From: Collimonas arenae
GTDB taxonomy: Bacteria; Pseudomonadota; Gammaproteobacteria; Burkholderiales; Burkholderiaceae_D
NCBI RefSeq assembly: GCF_000786695.1
Contig: NZ_CP009962.1
Location: 2,108,001-2,172,000 of the forward strand
DNA length: 64,000 nt
Reading direction: 5' to 3'
The position numbers were made by a program, and so were the translations under genes. The notes beneath the pieces are model-generated. The model saw nothing but the letters and a program-made list of their open reading frames with translations, did no database searches and had not been told where the DNA came from. This document shows positions 49,427-57,787 of the stretch, piece after piece (within the stretch, counting starts at the first letter, position 1; each line of letters begins with the position of its first letter).

Positions 49427-49993
49427 TTACTTCTTTACTGAGCGTGTAGCGCCATGGGTTGTAGCTTGCGACAGATGGTCGACAACGCCGGCGGCATTAC
49501 TTTCGATGGCCTCAACGGCTTGTGTGGCGCTCTTGGATAGCTGTTCATAGCCGGCATTGGTGTTGCTGATCGCCGTTTTGAAAAAAGCAAACGTACTTTC
49601 TGTACCCGATGGCATATTTTCCGTCACCTGATCAACGAACTTGATGACCTTTTGCCTGGCCTCTGCAATTTGAGCTTCGGTGACTTTAATCAGCGCAGCA
49701 CGTGTATCAGAAACGATGCTGGCGAAATGACGGCTGTAAGCTACGCTTCTTTCGGTGTTCGGCTGAGCCAGTGCGGCACTCAACGAGAAAAATTCCTGCG
49801 GATCTTTGGCGGAAAACAATTTTTGGGTAATGTCGGTTGACTCTTTTAGTGACGCTTTAGCGATGCTCAGATTGAGGTCTGTCAGCTTTTCCATGCCAGC
49901 AAATACTTTGGCTGTGAAATCGGCATACGACGCGAGATTAGCTTCAAAATTTGCTTTAGTGGCGGCTGAAAACTGCTCTGCAACGGTAGACAT
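49427..49993 (-). CDS. phaP: Phasin-family protein
   Basis: A 188-residue helical protein. The N-terminal half (EQFSAATKANFEANLASYADFTAKVFAGMEKLTDLNLSIAKASLKESTD) matches the phasin_2 pattern (NLETLLALANKAFEGVEKLVELNLQ type), and the second half is a long amphipathic helix with a basic tail (SVKK). Phasins coat polyhydroxyalkanoate granules and limit their size. GGAGAAG precedes the ATG. It stands alone; no PHA synthase is near. Confidence 0.9.
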   Translation of the reverse strand: MSTVAEQFSAATKANFEANLASYADFTAKVFAGMEKLTDLNLSIAKASLKESTDITQKLFSAKDPQEFFSLSAALAQPNTERSVAYSRHFASIVSDTRAALIKVTEAQIAEARQKVIKFVDQVTENMPSGTESTFAFFKTAISNTNAGYEQLSKSATQAVEAIESNAAGVVDHLSQATTHGATRSVKK

Positions 49994-50848
49994 AACTTCT
50001 CCTTAAAGGGGCAATTTGTGAAAAAGATGGCATGGGAAAGACGGTAAAAATTGTTAAGAGCTTGCTGTTGACCACAAAGTATCGCTAGTCCATAGGATAT
50101 TGTGCGGCACAGCAATTTAATTGTAAGTCAATATTTCCTTGGGTTAATATAAATTTCATAAATTGAAATTTATGCTTGCAATGGAATAATTGGACTGGAC
50201 TTGTACCTGTCCGCAAAAGGTTACAACCGGTATTGCACGCCACTGGTCAGGAATGGCGAAACAAACACGGTACCTAAAAAGTCACTGTGGCGACGACGGC
50301 ATCGGTATAGGTAGCCGCAGGTTGGGACTGGGCGGCCGGAATGCTGGCGTAAATAGCGATCGAAGTGGGCGTGCCGGTGGCAGTCACTCCGGAAGGCGCT
50401 GTCGCAGCGGTATTGCCCCAGGTTACCGTATGCCGGAATCGGAAAACAGGCCATAGTTGAGGTAGGCTGGGAAACCGCCACCGGAGGAGTGGCCTATGAA
50501 TATGCCATTTACATCGTATTTTTGCGGTGTGTTTTAGCATCTCGACGGTAGGTTTCCCTCCCATGTCCATCAATTCCGGAAATGTTTGTCGCCTTCATTT
50601 AGAGGGCAGACATGGCTACGGACGACTGTTCCAACACCCGTCAGCACCGCCTCGTAATTTTGACAGCTAGCGATAATCCGAAGCGTTGCATATCTTGTCT
50701 AATGGAAATCATGGCATCTAAAATGCAATGATTGCAAAGTGCTTGACCTGACTATCGGGATTACTGGCCATGCCAATGATTTACGTCGCCATTTGGTCAC
50801 TTCCGTCCGCCGACAGATGTTGGTCCCGCCAAACATTGGAGCAATAAG
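49994..50848. other. Intergenic region containing a decayed fimbrial fragment
   Basis: 855 bases. The left 200 bases are AT-rich and probably hold the phasin promoter. A broken SCPU-domain gene lies at 50274-50470. The remainder to 50848 has no open frame with a good start. Confidence 0.5.
50274..50470 (-). pseudogene. Fragment of a spore-coat-U (SCPU/CsuA-like) pilin-type protein
   Basis: The minus-strand frame ends TVTWGNTAATAPSGVT, then IYASIPAAQSQPAATYTD and VVATVTF. This is the C-terminal half of an SCPU domain, in which the last strand and the ATYTDxVxVTVTF-type end are typical. Just upstream, shifted by one frame, FPAYLNYGLFSDSGIR gives the preceding strand. So a frame shift broke the gene near 50425. 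The 5' part and the usual usher and chaperone genes are missing. Confidence 0.6.
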
Positions 50849-52615
50849 ATGCGCGATAAGAAAAATATTTCGCTGTCGCTTGTGATTGTTTTGGTTCTGG
50901 CTGCATGTGGAGGTGGCGACGAAGGTTCAGTGTCACCGGCGCCAGTGCCCGTCGCGACAGCTGCTGGCAAGGCGGTGGACGGTTATTTGGGTGCTGCATC
51001 GGTCCTGTGCGACACGAACAACAATGGCGTGGCTGATGCCGGCGAGGTCACTGCGATCACAGACATGCAAGGGAATTTCACGTTTTCGCCGGCGTGTGCG
51101 AGCCCAATGGTTGTCAGCGGCGGCACCAGCATCGACACCGGCTTATCGTTCAGGGGGCTCCTCACGGCTCCCTTCGGTAGTGTCGTGGTGACGCCGCTCA
51201 CCAGTTTGATGGCGAATGGTGGCTTGACTGCCATCCAAGTGGCTAGTGCCTTAGGGTTGCCGGCCGGTACAGACGTAACTCGTATCGATCCTGCCGCTAA
51301 AAATGCCAATGGCGGGCCGCTGAACGCGAACCTTTTGAAATCAACCTTGGCAATGCAACAGATTATCCAGCAAGTGGCTGATACGTTGGGGAGTCTGGCT
51401 CAAAACACCAGTCCATCAGCGATACAGGCCATTTATAGCGAGGTGGGCAAAGCCGTAGTCACAACATTGACGGCCAGCTCTTCATCCCAGCTTATTGACG
51501 GCAGTGGTAGCGTCAGTCCTTTGCTGGCATCGGGAATCGTCCTGCAGTCGGTAACGAATATCGCGACAACCGCAAATCCGGTGTTGGATGGAGTCAAAGA
51601 CAGCATCGGCGCATATAGCCCAGTCAGTGTGTCTGCGCTCATTTCGGGCGCTGTCGCCACTGAGGCAACAACTCTGGCCCAGTCATCCGATGCGGCGTTA
51701 GCTGATCTGACCAAGTCTCTACAGTCGAATCCCACAATCGCTAACGCGACGTTTCAGCTCGCGGCTTTGCTGACCACTAGCAACCAGAATAAAGTCGATC
51801 TGACGAACCTGAATGCCGATCTGGCGCAACTGGTCGGCACGTCCTCGGCCAATGCAGCGGCGGCAGGTGCGGCCGTGTTGCTGGATACGTCGGTGCAAGC
51901 CGGCAGAGCCGGTATCCCGGTGCCGTCCGTCACCGTATCCAGTTGGTCCCAACCCTCTAACTATCTGGCGATTCAAAACGACAGCATCAAGCTGGACGGC
52001 AATAGCTACACACTGAGTCAATTCATGAGCGGTGTGACCTTGACCCAGAAGCCGTCGCTGATTGATACGATCAGTCTAGGGTTTATCGTGAATGGCGCGC
52101 CTATTCCGAAAAACGGTAGCGGCGCGATGACAACCAGGATAAGCCTGGGTGCAGAATTGACGGATACCGGCAATAGCGGACGAGTGCTGCAATTCATATT
52201 GGATCAGGCTGACGTGACGGTCGATAGCAATCAGCAATTGTCCATATCGGTGCCGGCAGGCGCCAAACTGTATATCTATAGTAGAACCAGTCACGGCGTC
52301 GGCGCCAACATGACGCTGCCTAATGTGACCGCCAAGCAGTTCGTGTCCATCGCAAACAATGAGCTGACGTTCAGTGTCGGCAATATACTGCAGCGCATTT
52401 TTGCTGCCGTTCAGGCGCAGTCAAGCAGTTCTGGACAAGCAACCCCCAGCTTGCAAAATATCACCGGCACATTCAACTTGAAGCTGGTTGTTTCGAACCT
52501 GGCGATTCAAAGTCAGGAAAGCGGTGCGGTGACAGGTTTTTCGATAATGGTCGGTGGATCCAATCAACCGGCGGTAAACGGTCAGGGGATTCAAGGAATA
52601 TTTACAGTCCACTAA
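50849..52615 (+). CDS. Large lipoprotein of unknown function
   Basis: A 588-residue protein. The signal peptide ends with lipobox LAAC followed by GGGDEG. Residues 40-100 (AVDGYLGAASVLCDTNNNGVADAGEVTAITDMQGNFTF) contain an Asp/Asn-rich loop like a calcium site (DTNNNGVADAGE) in a small beta sandwich, a common opening of exported Burkholderiales lipoproteins. Residues 100-360 are mostly helical and Ser/Ala-rich; the C-terminal 200 residues are beta-rich. No catalytic motif is seen. It may be a surface lipoprotein. It is 270 bases before the convergent YeiH gene. Confidence 0.8.
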   Translation: MRDKKNISLSLVIVLVLAACGGGDEGSVSPAPVPVATAAGKAVDGYLGAASVLCDTNNNGVADAGEVTAITDMQGNFTFSPACASPMVVSGGTSIDTGLSFRGLLTAPFGSVVVTPLTSLMANGGLTAIQVASALGLPAGTDVTRIDPAAKNANGGPLNANLLKSTLAMQQIIQQVADTLGSLAQNTSPSAIQAIYSEVGKAVVTTLTASSSSQLIDGSGSVSPLLASGIVLQSVTNIATTANPVLDGVKDSIGAYSPVSVSALISGAVATEATTLAQSSDAALADLTKSLQSNPTIANATFQLAALLTTSNQNKVDLTNLNADLAQLVGTSSANAAAAGAAVLLDTSVQAGRAGIPVPSVTVSSWSQPSNYLAIQNDSIKLDGNSYTLSQFMSGVTLTQKPSLIDTISLGFIVNGAPIPKNGSGAMTTRISLGAELTDTGNSGRVLQFILDQADVTVDSNQQLSISVPAGAKLYIYSRTSHGVGANMTLPNVTAKQFVSIANNELTFSVGNILQRIFAAVQAQSSSSGQATPSLQNITGTFNLKLVVSNLAIQSQESGAVTGFSIMVGGSNQPAVNGQGIQGIFTVH

Positions 52616-52744
52616 TTGTGTGGTCAGAATTTCATGGTTAGTAATCGCATTCGTGAAGCGTTCGCCGGACATGCCCCTCTCGCCTTGGTTATATTTCGCC
52701 TGCACGGTTTTCTGAAAATTTCAACAAACGAGAATTGAGTAGAG

Positions 52745-53833
52745 TCAAATCGCATTCAAACCGAGGGTTTGAATCAATACCCAGGCGATACAACCCAATG
52801 CGAGGAGTGACAGGGTCACCACCGTCGTAACGCTCAGGCCTGCTCTGGCCAGTTGTCGCACGTCCACACCGAGTCCCAGCGCTGCCATAGATATGACTGT
52901 CAGCCAGTTCGAAATATGGCCGATTGGCAGCAGGAGCGCGTGAGGAATTGCGTTTGCTGAGCGCAACCCGATCATCACAATGAAGCCAACGATGAACCAT
53001 GGCACCAGGTCGCCGAGTCGAGGCGCCTTGCCCGGTTTTACGAAGGAGACGCTGGACAGGCTCTCAGTCTTCCGGCGACCGCGAGCTGCCAGTACTGATA
53101 GCATCAGCACAACCGGGCCAAGCATCAACACGCGCACTAATTTCACAAGTGTGCCGATCTGGGCAGACACAGAACTGATTGGTGCGGTCGCCGCCAGCAC
53201 CTGTGGCACGGCATAGACAGTCAAGCCGGCCAAAACACCGAAAGCTGTAGGCTTCATTTGGAAGGCCTGGGCGAGCATAGGCAGCCCCAGGACAACTGCA
53301 ACTCCCAGCACTGCTGTGAAAGCAATCGCCCCGGCAACATCATCATTATGCGCATCGATGATTGGCGCAACAGCCGCAATTGCGGAGTTGCCGCAAATCG
53401 AATTGCCGCAAGCAATGAGTACAGCCATCTTGTGCGGAAGTCCAAATGCGCGGCCAAATCCATAGCTAATCAGGATAGAGAGAAAGACAACGGCAATAAT
53501 CCCGAATAGCAGACTTCCTCCCGCGTCCGAGATCATTCGAGCGCTTACATTGACGCCTAGCAGGACAACAGCAATTTCCAGCAGTGTTTTGGAGCTGAAC
53601 TTGATACCTGCCAGCCACCGCGCACCGGGTGCCCAAAAGCTACGGATGCAAGTGCCAAGGAGGATGGCGAGTACGAGCGATTCCAGCCACGCCCGGCCCA
53701 TAAACATCTCCTCCGCCGATTGCAGGGCCATTGCAATAGCTGTAACGCCAAGACAAAGCAGTACTCCGGGAATGAGCGACTCGCTGGTTTTTCGAGATAG
53801 TACGGGTTGAATCTGAGATTTAGCATTTTCCAT
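52745..53833 (-). CDS. YeiH-family putative sulfate exporter (UPF0324)
   Basis: A 362-residue membrane protein with about 10 membrane segments. The ACGNSICGNSAIAA motif, and GVLAGLTVYAVPQVLAA, are hallmarks of the YeiH/Cons_hypoth698 family; some members are needed for sulfite or sulfate export during taurine or sulfonate use. The partner regulator (CysB/LysR type) that often adjoins it is missing here. The start context (TTGAGCAC) is weak. Confidence 0.88.
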   Translation of the reverse strand: MENAKSQIQPVLSRKTSESLIPGVLLCLGVTAIAMALQSAEEMFMGRAWLESLVLAILLGTCIRSFWAPGARWLAGIKFSSKTLLEIAVVLLGVNVSARMISDAGGSLLFGIIAVVFLSILISYGFGRAFGLPHKMAVLIACGNSICGNSAIAAVAPIIDAHNDDVAGAIAFTAVLGVAVVLGLPMLAQAFQMKPTAFGVLAGLTVYAVPQVLAATAPISSVSAQIGTLVKLVRVLMLGPVVLMLSVLAARGRRKTESLSSVSFVKPGKAPRLGDLVPWFIVGFIVMIGLRSANAIPHALLLPIGHISNWLTVISMAALGLGVDVRQLARAGLSVTTVVTLSLLALGCIAWVLIQTLGLNAI

Positions 53834-54086
53834 GTGCTCAATATCTCAATATTCATCTACTCAGTCCAACGCATATTTTGACTCTGATTAACCTGTTTTG
53901 CAGGTAGGAAGCCAATCCACCGGACGCCGTTGTGGACAAGGCGCACCGTAACCGCACAGCTACTTACAGCGACATACCAGTGTGATCAAGTGTGTAAAGG
54001 CCAGAAGGCAGGAGGGGAATTGGCTAGTGATGATCGTTGCCTTGTTGCCGACACGGTCGTCAATGATTTCCAGCCATAGGGGCGTC
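53834..54086. other. Intergenic region with mobile-element debris
   Basis: The non-coding stretch before the IS3 fragment at 54087. No promoter or terminator is clear on either strand. Confidence 0.35.
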
Positions 54087-54209
54087 AATTCATCGATGGA
54101 AAGATTGTTCAGGAGCCTGAAATCGGAGGGGGAGGCGAATGTGGGTTACAAGACAGCACAGCAAGCATGTCAGGGCATCAGTCACTATCCGATGCATCGG
54201 TACAACTGA
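54087..54209 (+). pseudogene. IS3-family transposase remnant (OrfB C-terminal piece)
   Basis: The frame reads NSSMERLFRSLKSE, then GYKTAQQACQGISHYPMHRYN and a stop. It corresponds to the conserved IS3 OrfB end (VERVFRSLKSEW, then YMSAQLA...I, then MHRYNWIRPH). The stop replaces the WIRPH continuation, and the DD part is absent. Confidence 0.6.
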
Positions 54210-54238
54210 ATACCGGCACATCGGTTCATGACTGGTAG

Positions 54239-54634
54239 CTACAGTAAGAACTGCGAATCGTCAGATTCCTCTCTCTGAGTATTATTAACGCCCTTCCTAG
54301 CAAGGCGCTTTGCGAACCTTTCCATAGTTGCAATAATCAACTGGCGATCTGCCGATGATAGCTTCGACAGTAACTGAGTCATATATTCAACCTGATCTGT
54401 TGGGCGGCGACTTCCCTCGATAAGAAACGTTTCAATTCCACATTCAAACATGTCTGCAAACTCGTAGAGCCTGTATACGCTCGGTGCTACTACGCCGCGT
54501 TCAATGCGCGAAACCGCTTCGTTGCCTAGTCCCAAGTGTTCTGCCACTTCTTCTTGAGAGAAGCCAGCGATTTTCCGCTTCTTAGCGATTGTTTTGCCAA
54601 TCTTCTTATTGACAAGTTCTTCTTTAGTGGGCAT
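54239..54634 (-). CDS. XRE-family helix-turn-helix regulator
   Basis: A 131-residue protein. Residues 12-66 form the HTH_3 domain (IGKTIAKKRKIAGFSQEEVAEHLGLGNEAVSRIERGVVAP). The C-terminal half is charged and helical (LLSKLSSADRQLIIATMERFAKRLARK). AGAGGAATATCGA precedes the ATG. It diverges from the SDR gene and lies beside an IS3 remnant. It resembles prophage- or element-borne repressors, but no toxin partner is visible. Confidence 0.85.
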   Translation of the reverse strand: MPTKEELVNKKIGKTIAKKRKIAGFSQEEVAEHLGLGNEAVSRIERGVVAPSVYRLYEFADMFECGIETFLIEGSRRPTDQVEYMTQLLSKLSSADRQLIIATMERFAKRLARKGVNNTQREESDDSQFLL

Positions 54635-54731
54635 TCGATATTCCTCTATGACAACCGGAATGGTTGACTATAGACATGGAATTCGTAAGGCCAGATCAGG
54701 GTGGCTATCAACTCATTTTGTTCAATTTCCG

Positions 54732-54761
54732 TTGACATGGGTACATCAAGATGGCTATAGT
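54732..54761 (+). promoter_or_regulatory. Candidate promoter of the SDR gene
   Basis: TTGACA (54732-54737) and TATAGT (54756-54761) with an 18-base spacer. It lies 126 bases before the SDR start and 98 bases from the divergent XRE gene start. Confidence 0.5.
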
Positions 54762-54886
54762 CTCAGAAGGTTGTTTAATGATTATCAACTCACTGAGAAA
54801 TAAAGAAGCAACTCGCACATCTATTAGTCCTTATCGGCCTAGGCGACGTAATGTTTTTCTAGGTGCATCCCAAGTAACGAGGCCCC

Positions 54887-55669
54887 ATGAACCAACTCAA
54901 CGCCTACTTCTCCCTCAAAAACAAAGTCGCCCTGGTCACAGGCGCTGCACGCGGCATCGCGCTCCACATCGCCTGCGCTCTCTCCACCGCCGGCGCCCGA
55001 TTGGCTATCCTGGACGTGCGCGAGCAGGAGGGCCAGGTCGTCGCCTGGTTGCTTGGCAGCGCTCAGGGCCGAGCCAGGTTCTGGTCGCTTGATGTCAGTG
55101 ACAGCAACGCGGTGCGGCGAGTGATGGGGGCGGTGGAGGGCCATTTCGGCCGTATCGATATTCTGGTCAACAGCGCCGGCATCGATGCGGACAATCCGTC
55201 GGCGCAGGGACTCTCGCTGGCGCAGTGGGAGAAGGCCATGTCGGCCAACGTCAATGGCAGCATTTTGTGCACCAAGCATGTGATCGCGGCGATGGAGCGG
55301 GCCGGTGGCGGTTCTATCGTCAATGTGCTGTCCTTGTGTGCGCTGGAGGATGAGCGGCATGAAGCGGCGGACCATGCGGCGAAGGCGGCGCTGCGGATGG
55401 CCAACATGAATGCGATGCGCTATGCGGCGCGCAATATCCGGGTCAATACGATCCATCCGGGGTTTTCACGGCCACCGGCGCAGGTGGAGGCTTTGCGCAA
55501 GCAGGGCGACCTGACGCAGAGGCTGGTTGATCTGGCGGAAGTGCAGATGCTGACGGGCCGGGGTTCAGCGACGGATGTGGCGGCGGGGATTCTGTATCTG
55601 GCGTCGGATGCGAGCCGGTTTGTCAGCGGGACGGAGCTGGTGATTGAGGCTGGCTACGGCTGCCGATGA
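54887..55669 (+). CDS. SDR-family protein lacking the catalytic tyrosine
   Basis: A 260-residue Rossmann-fold protein. The cofactor motif TGAARGIALHIA (residues 18-29; the usual second Gly-x-Gly step reads G-I-A), NSAG (95-98) and the catalytic-type Ser149 are present, and Lys166 aligns with the YxxxK lysine. The residue four before it is Asp162, not Tyr (ADHAAK). The structural end (FVSGTELVIEAGYG) is normal. GAGG precedes the ATG. The fold is sure, but ordinary SDR dehydrogenase activity is doubtful; it may bind NAD(P) only or use another general acid. Confidence 0.85.
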   Translation: MNQLNAYFSLKNKVALVTGAARGIALHIACALSTAGARLAILDVREQEGQVVAWLLGSAQGRARFWSLDVSDSNAVRRVMGAVEGHFGRIDILVNSAGIDADNPSAQGLSLAQWEKAMSANVNGSILCTKHVIAAMERAGGGSIVNVLSLCALEDERHEAADHAAKAALRMANMNAMRYAARNIRVNTIHPGFSRPPAQVEALRKQGDLTQRLVDLAEVQMLTGRGSATDVAAGILYLASDASRFVSGTELVIEAGYGCR

Positions 55670-56081
55670 TGCGGAGGGGAGAGGGTTAGGTTTTCCAGCG
55701 ACACCAAAACAAAGAATATTTATGCGTGGCCTGCGCTCGCTGGTTTTCAACATTAACTGATCGGTTTGCAGGGTTGGGTAAGTCTCAATCCGGTCTGTCC
55801 CAAAGTATAGACGCGCTATTGTTATGGAGGTCGCCGGATTGATATTCAATATAAGAACAAACCGCCGCTGTAGCGATCAACGTAACAACGATAGCGCTCC
55901 AAAGTACCGACTTCATATATACCCAATCTCGTACTACTTGAGATCACATCTTACGCCGTCCTGATTAGATTCGCTTAGCGAAAGCCAGCCTGGGAAGAAC
56001 GGAAATGCTGCGCAAGAAAGCGACGCATTTTGGCGCAGTTTTTTAGAAGGGTACAACGCCAGATATCGAACTATGCGTGTT
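55670..56081. other. Intergenic region
   Basis: 412 bases between the SDR gene and the convergent GDCCVxC gene. Frames on the minus strand overlap the SDR gene and are not supported. No terminator with a T tract was seen. Confidence 0.4.
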
Positions 56082-56300
56082 TCAGCTGCGCGCACAACAG
56101 TCGCGTTGCTGCTGGATCGGCGGGCATTTCACAGAGCCGAACGAACAGAATACGCAGCAGTCGCCCGCATTGGGGCGAAGCAGAGCCTTGCAGTTGCTGC
56201 ACTCGTAGTAGAACTGGCAGGCATCCATGGGCATGGTTTCCTGCTTTGCGAAGCCACAGTGCGGACAGGTTAGTATGGATTCGAGAACGATGGCGCTCAT
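56082..56300 (-). CDS. GDCCVxC-domain small zinc-ribbon protein
   Basis: A 72-residue protein. CPHCG (12-16), YECSNCKALL and the hallmark GDCCVFCSFGSVKCPPIQ identify the GDCCVxC family, some of whose members have selenocysteine in place of a cysteine of the motif. Here all are cysteines. Two CxxC pairs could bind zinc, and the CCVFC block may bind metal or act in redox. The function is unknown. The start has no strong Shine-Dalgarno. Confidence 0.85.
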   Translation of the reverse strand: MSAIVLESILTCPHCGFAKQETMPMDACQFYYECSNCKALLRPNAGDCCVFCSFGSVKCPPIQQQRDCCARS

Positions 56301-56453
56301 CGCTACGTCACTTTTTTAGTGATTGACGGATATTAAGAGTAGCAGGAGACGAAGAGGCGTGCTGGAATCATCCTGCCATGAGCTTATGTACTAGGCGGCA
56401 GTGCGCGAATATTATTTAACGTAAAGACATCGGGATTGAAGTAAATCAAGGCC

Positions 56454-56497
56454 GCCGGAGAGTGCGCATCTTTCAAGAACGATACGCACTCTCCGGC
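56454..56497 (-). terminator. Strong hairpin downstream of the periplasmic protein gene
   Basis: The 13-base arms GCCGGAGAGTGCG (56454-56466) and CGCACTCTCCGGC (56485-56497) are perfect inverted copies with an 18-base loop. It is 27 bases past the stop of the minus-strand gene. No T tract follows on the minus strand. Confidence 0.6.
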
Positions 56498-56523
56498 AGC
56501 CTGAGGAGGTGAGGCCTGTCTGT

Positions 56524-56868
56524 TTATTTGCCGATTTGCTGGCTGATGCCATTTTCCTGCTGATTCAGTGTTTTTCGTTCTTGCTTGGTGATATGGCCGC
56601 CGTCCTGCGATGCCATGCTGCGCTCTTCCTGTCTGACCTGGTGATCCTCTTTGTGCAAGCCCGCTGCTTGCGCGCCGGTTATTTGTCCGCTTTTTACTTC
56701 CTGATGGATACGCGCATTCTGGTTTGCCAGGCGATGATTGACTTCGGTGCGCCGTGGATGATTTTTTTGCCAGGTGGTTTCGGCGAAGCTGCTTGTCGCA
56801 AACATTGCACCGAAGGCCAGCAACGTTATTGCGCCTGCAACCTTGGTCATTTTTTTTGTGTTAACCAT
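56524..56868 (-). CDS. Small secreted protein with charged heptad-like repeats
   Basis: A 114-residue protein with a signal peptide (VAGAITLLAFGAMFATSSFA, cleaved near residue 26). The mature part is highly charged and helical (NHRLANQNARIHQEVKSGQIT, HKEDHQVRQEERSM), ending ERKTLNQQENGISQQIGK. Related small periplasmic proteins are common in Burkholderiales. AGAGGAGG precedes the ATG at 56868, an excellent site; the longer frame has none. The function is unknown. Confidence 0.85.
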   Translation of the reverse strand: MVNTKKMTKVAGAITLLAFGAMFATSSFAETTWQKNHPRRTEVNHRLANQNARIHQEVKSGQITGAQAAGLHKEDHQVRQEERSMASQDGGHITKQERKTLNQQENGISQQIGK

Positions 56869-57078
56869 GAAAACCTCCTCTGGGTTGAATGATGAAGGCA
56901 CCGATGGTTGATGCCAGGCTTTCATTACACCTTAAGACGGCCAGTTTGATAACCGATCATGTGTATCAAGTGTATCGAATTGTTGCTTGTATCTGAAATC
57001 GGCTCCCTTGCACGGTCATATCGCTTTCCCGGCTATCCGGCCCAAAGCAGATTTGCTGTTCCATATATCTCGCTTTTC

Positions 57079-57696
57079 TCAAGCTGTGAGAGCAGTATCA
57101 AGCAAGAACGGACTGATATTTTTCATCGCACGCGATACGTATTCTTCTTTCTCTCCGACCGGCGCAACGTAATGTACTGCACTTTGCGCTGCGTCGATGC
57201 CCTCCAAGCGAGCAATCACCCAAGCAGCAAGATAGAGAGACGCCAGGCAACCGCCGGCAGTGGCGACATTACCTTTGGAGAAAAAGGGCTGATTCAATAC
57301 CTCGATGCCGGCATCCTGAACCCACGGCTTGGTCGTCAGGTCGGTGCATGCAGGAACGCCATTGAGCAGCCCAAGCTTGGCTAGCACGAGCGTGCCGGAA
57401 CATTGCGCCCCCAGTAGCTGCCGGGAAGGATCCAGCTGCAATTGCGCCATGATGGAAGCGTTTGCAACGATTTCCCGCGTTTGCATGCCGCTGCCAATGA
57501 TGACTGCATCCGCATGTCTTGCCTCGTCAAGAGATGCATGCGCTTCGATGACCACGCCGTTCATCGATTGCACTCGCTTGGCGGGGCTGGCGATGGATAC
57601 GCGCCAGTCCGGCTTTTTTATGCGGTTGAGCACGCCGAGGGCAATGAGGGAGTCGAGTTCGTTGAAACCATCGAAGGTGAGGATGGTGATATGCAT
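57079..57696 (-). CDS. DJ-1/PfpI-family protein
   Basis: A 205-residue protein. The opening HITILTFDGFNELDSLIALGVLNR and the nucleophile elbow GAQCSG are typical of the AraC-N-type DJ-1/PfpI subgroup (isonitrile hydratase-like, ThiJ fold). The start is taken at 57696, in keeping with the canonical N-terminus. It diverges from a MocR-type regulator, which probably controls it. Functions range from glyoxalase to amide hydrolase. Confidence 0.88.
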   Translation of the reverse strand: MHITILTFDGFNELDSLIALGVLNRIKKPDWRVSIASPAKRVQSMNGVVIEAHASLDEARHADAVIIGSGMQTREIVANASIMAQLQLDPSRQLLGAQCSGTLVLAKLGLLNGVPACTDLTTKPWVQDAGIEVLNQPFFSKGNVATAGGCLASLYLAAWVIARLEGIDAAQSAVHYVAPVGEKEEYVSRAMKNISPFLLDTALTA

Positions 57697-57755
57697 GATG
57701 TCGTTTTCCTGTTCAAGTTCGATTGCGCTAACGCATGGTATGCCCGACAATCAGT

Positions 57756-57771
57756 ACAATCAAATTATTGT
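57756..57771. promoter_or_regulatory. Dyad between the MocR and DJ-1 genes, candidate operator
   Basis: ACAAT (57756-57760) and ATTGT (57767-57771) with a 6-base AT-rich spacer, in the 91-base intergenic region, just before the MocR-type gene. MocR regulators bind such divergent regions, though usually as direct repeats. Confidence 0.3.
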
Positions 57772-57787
57772 CATGGATACATAACGC

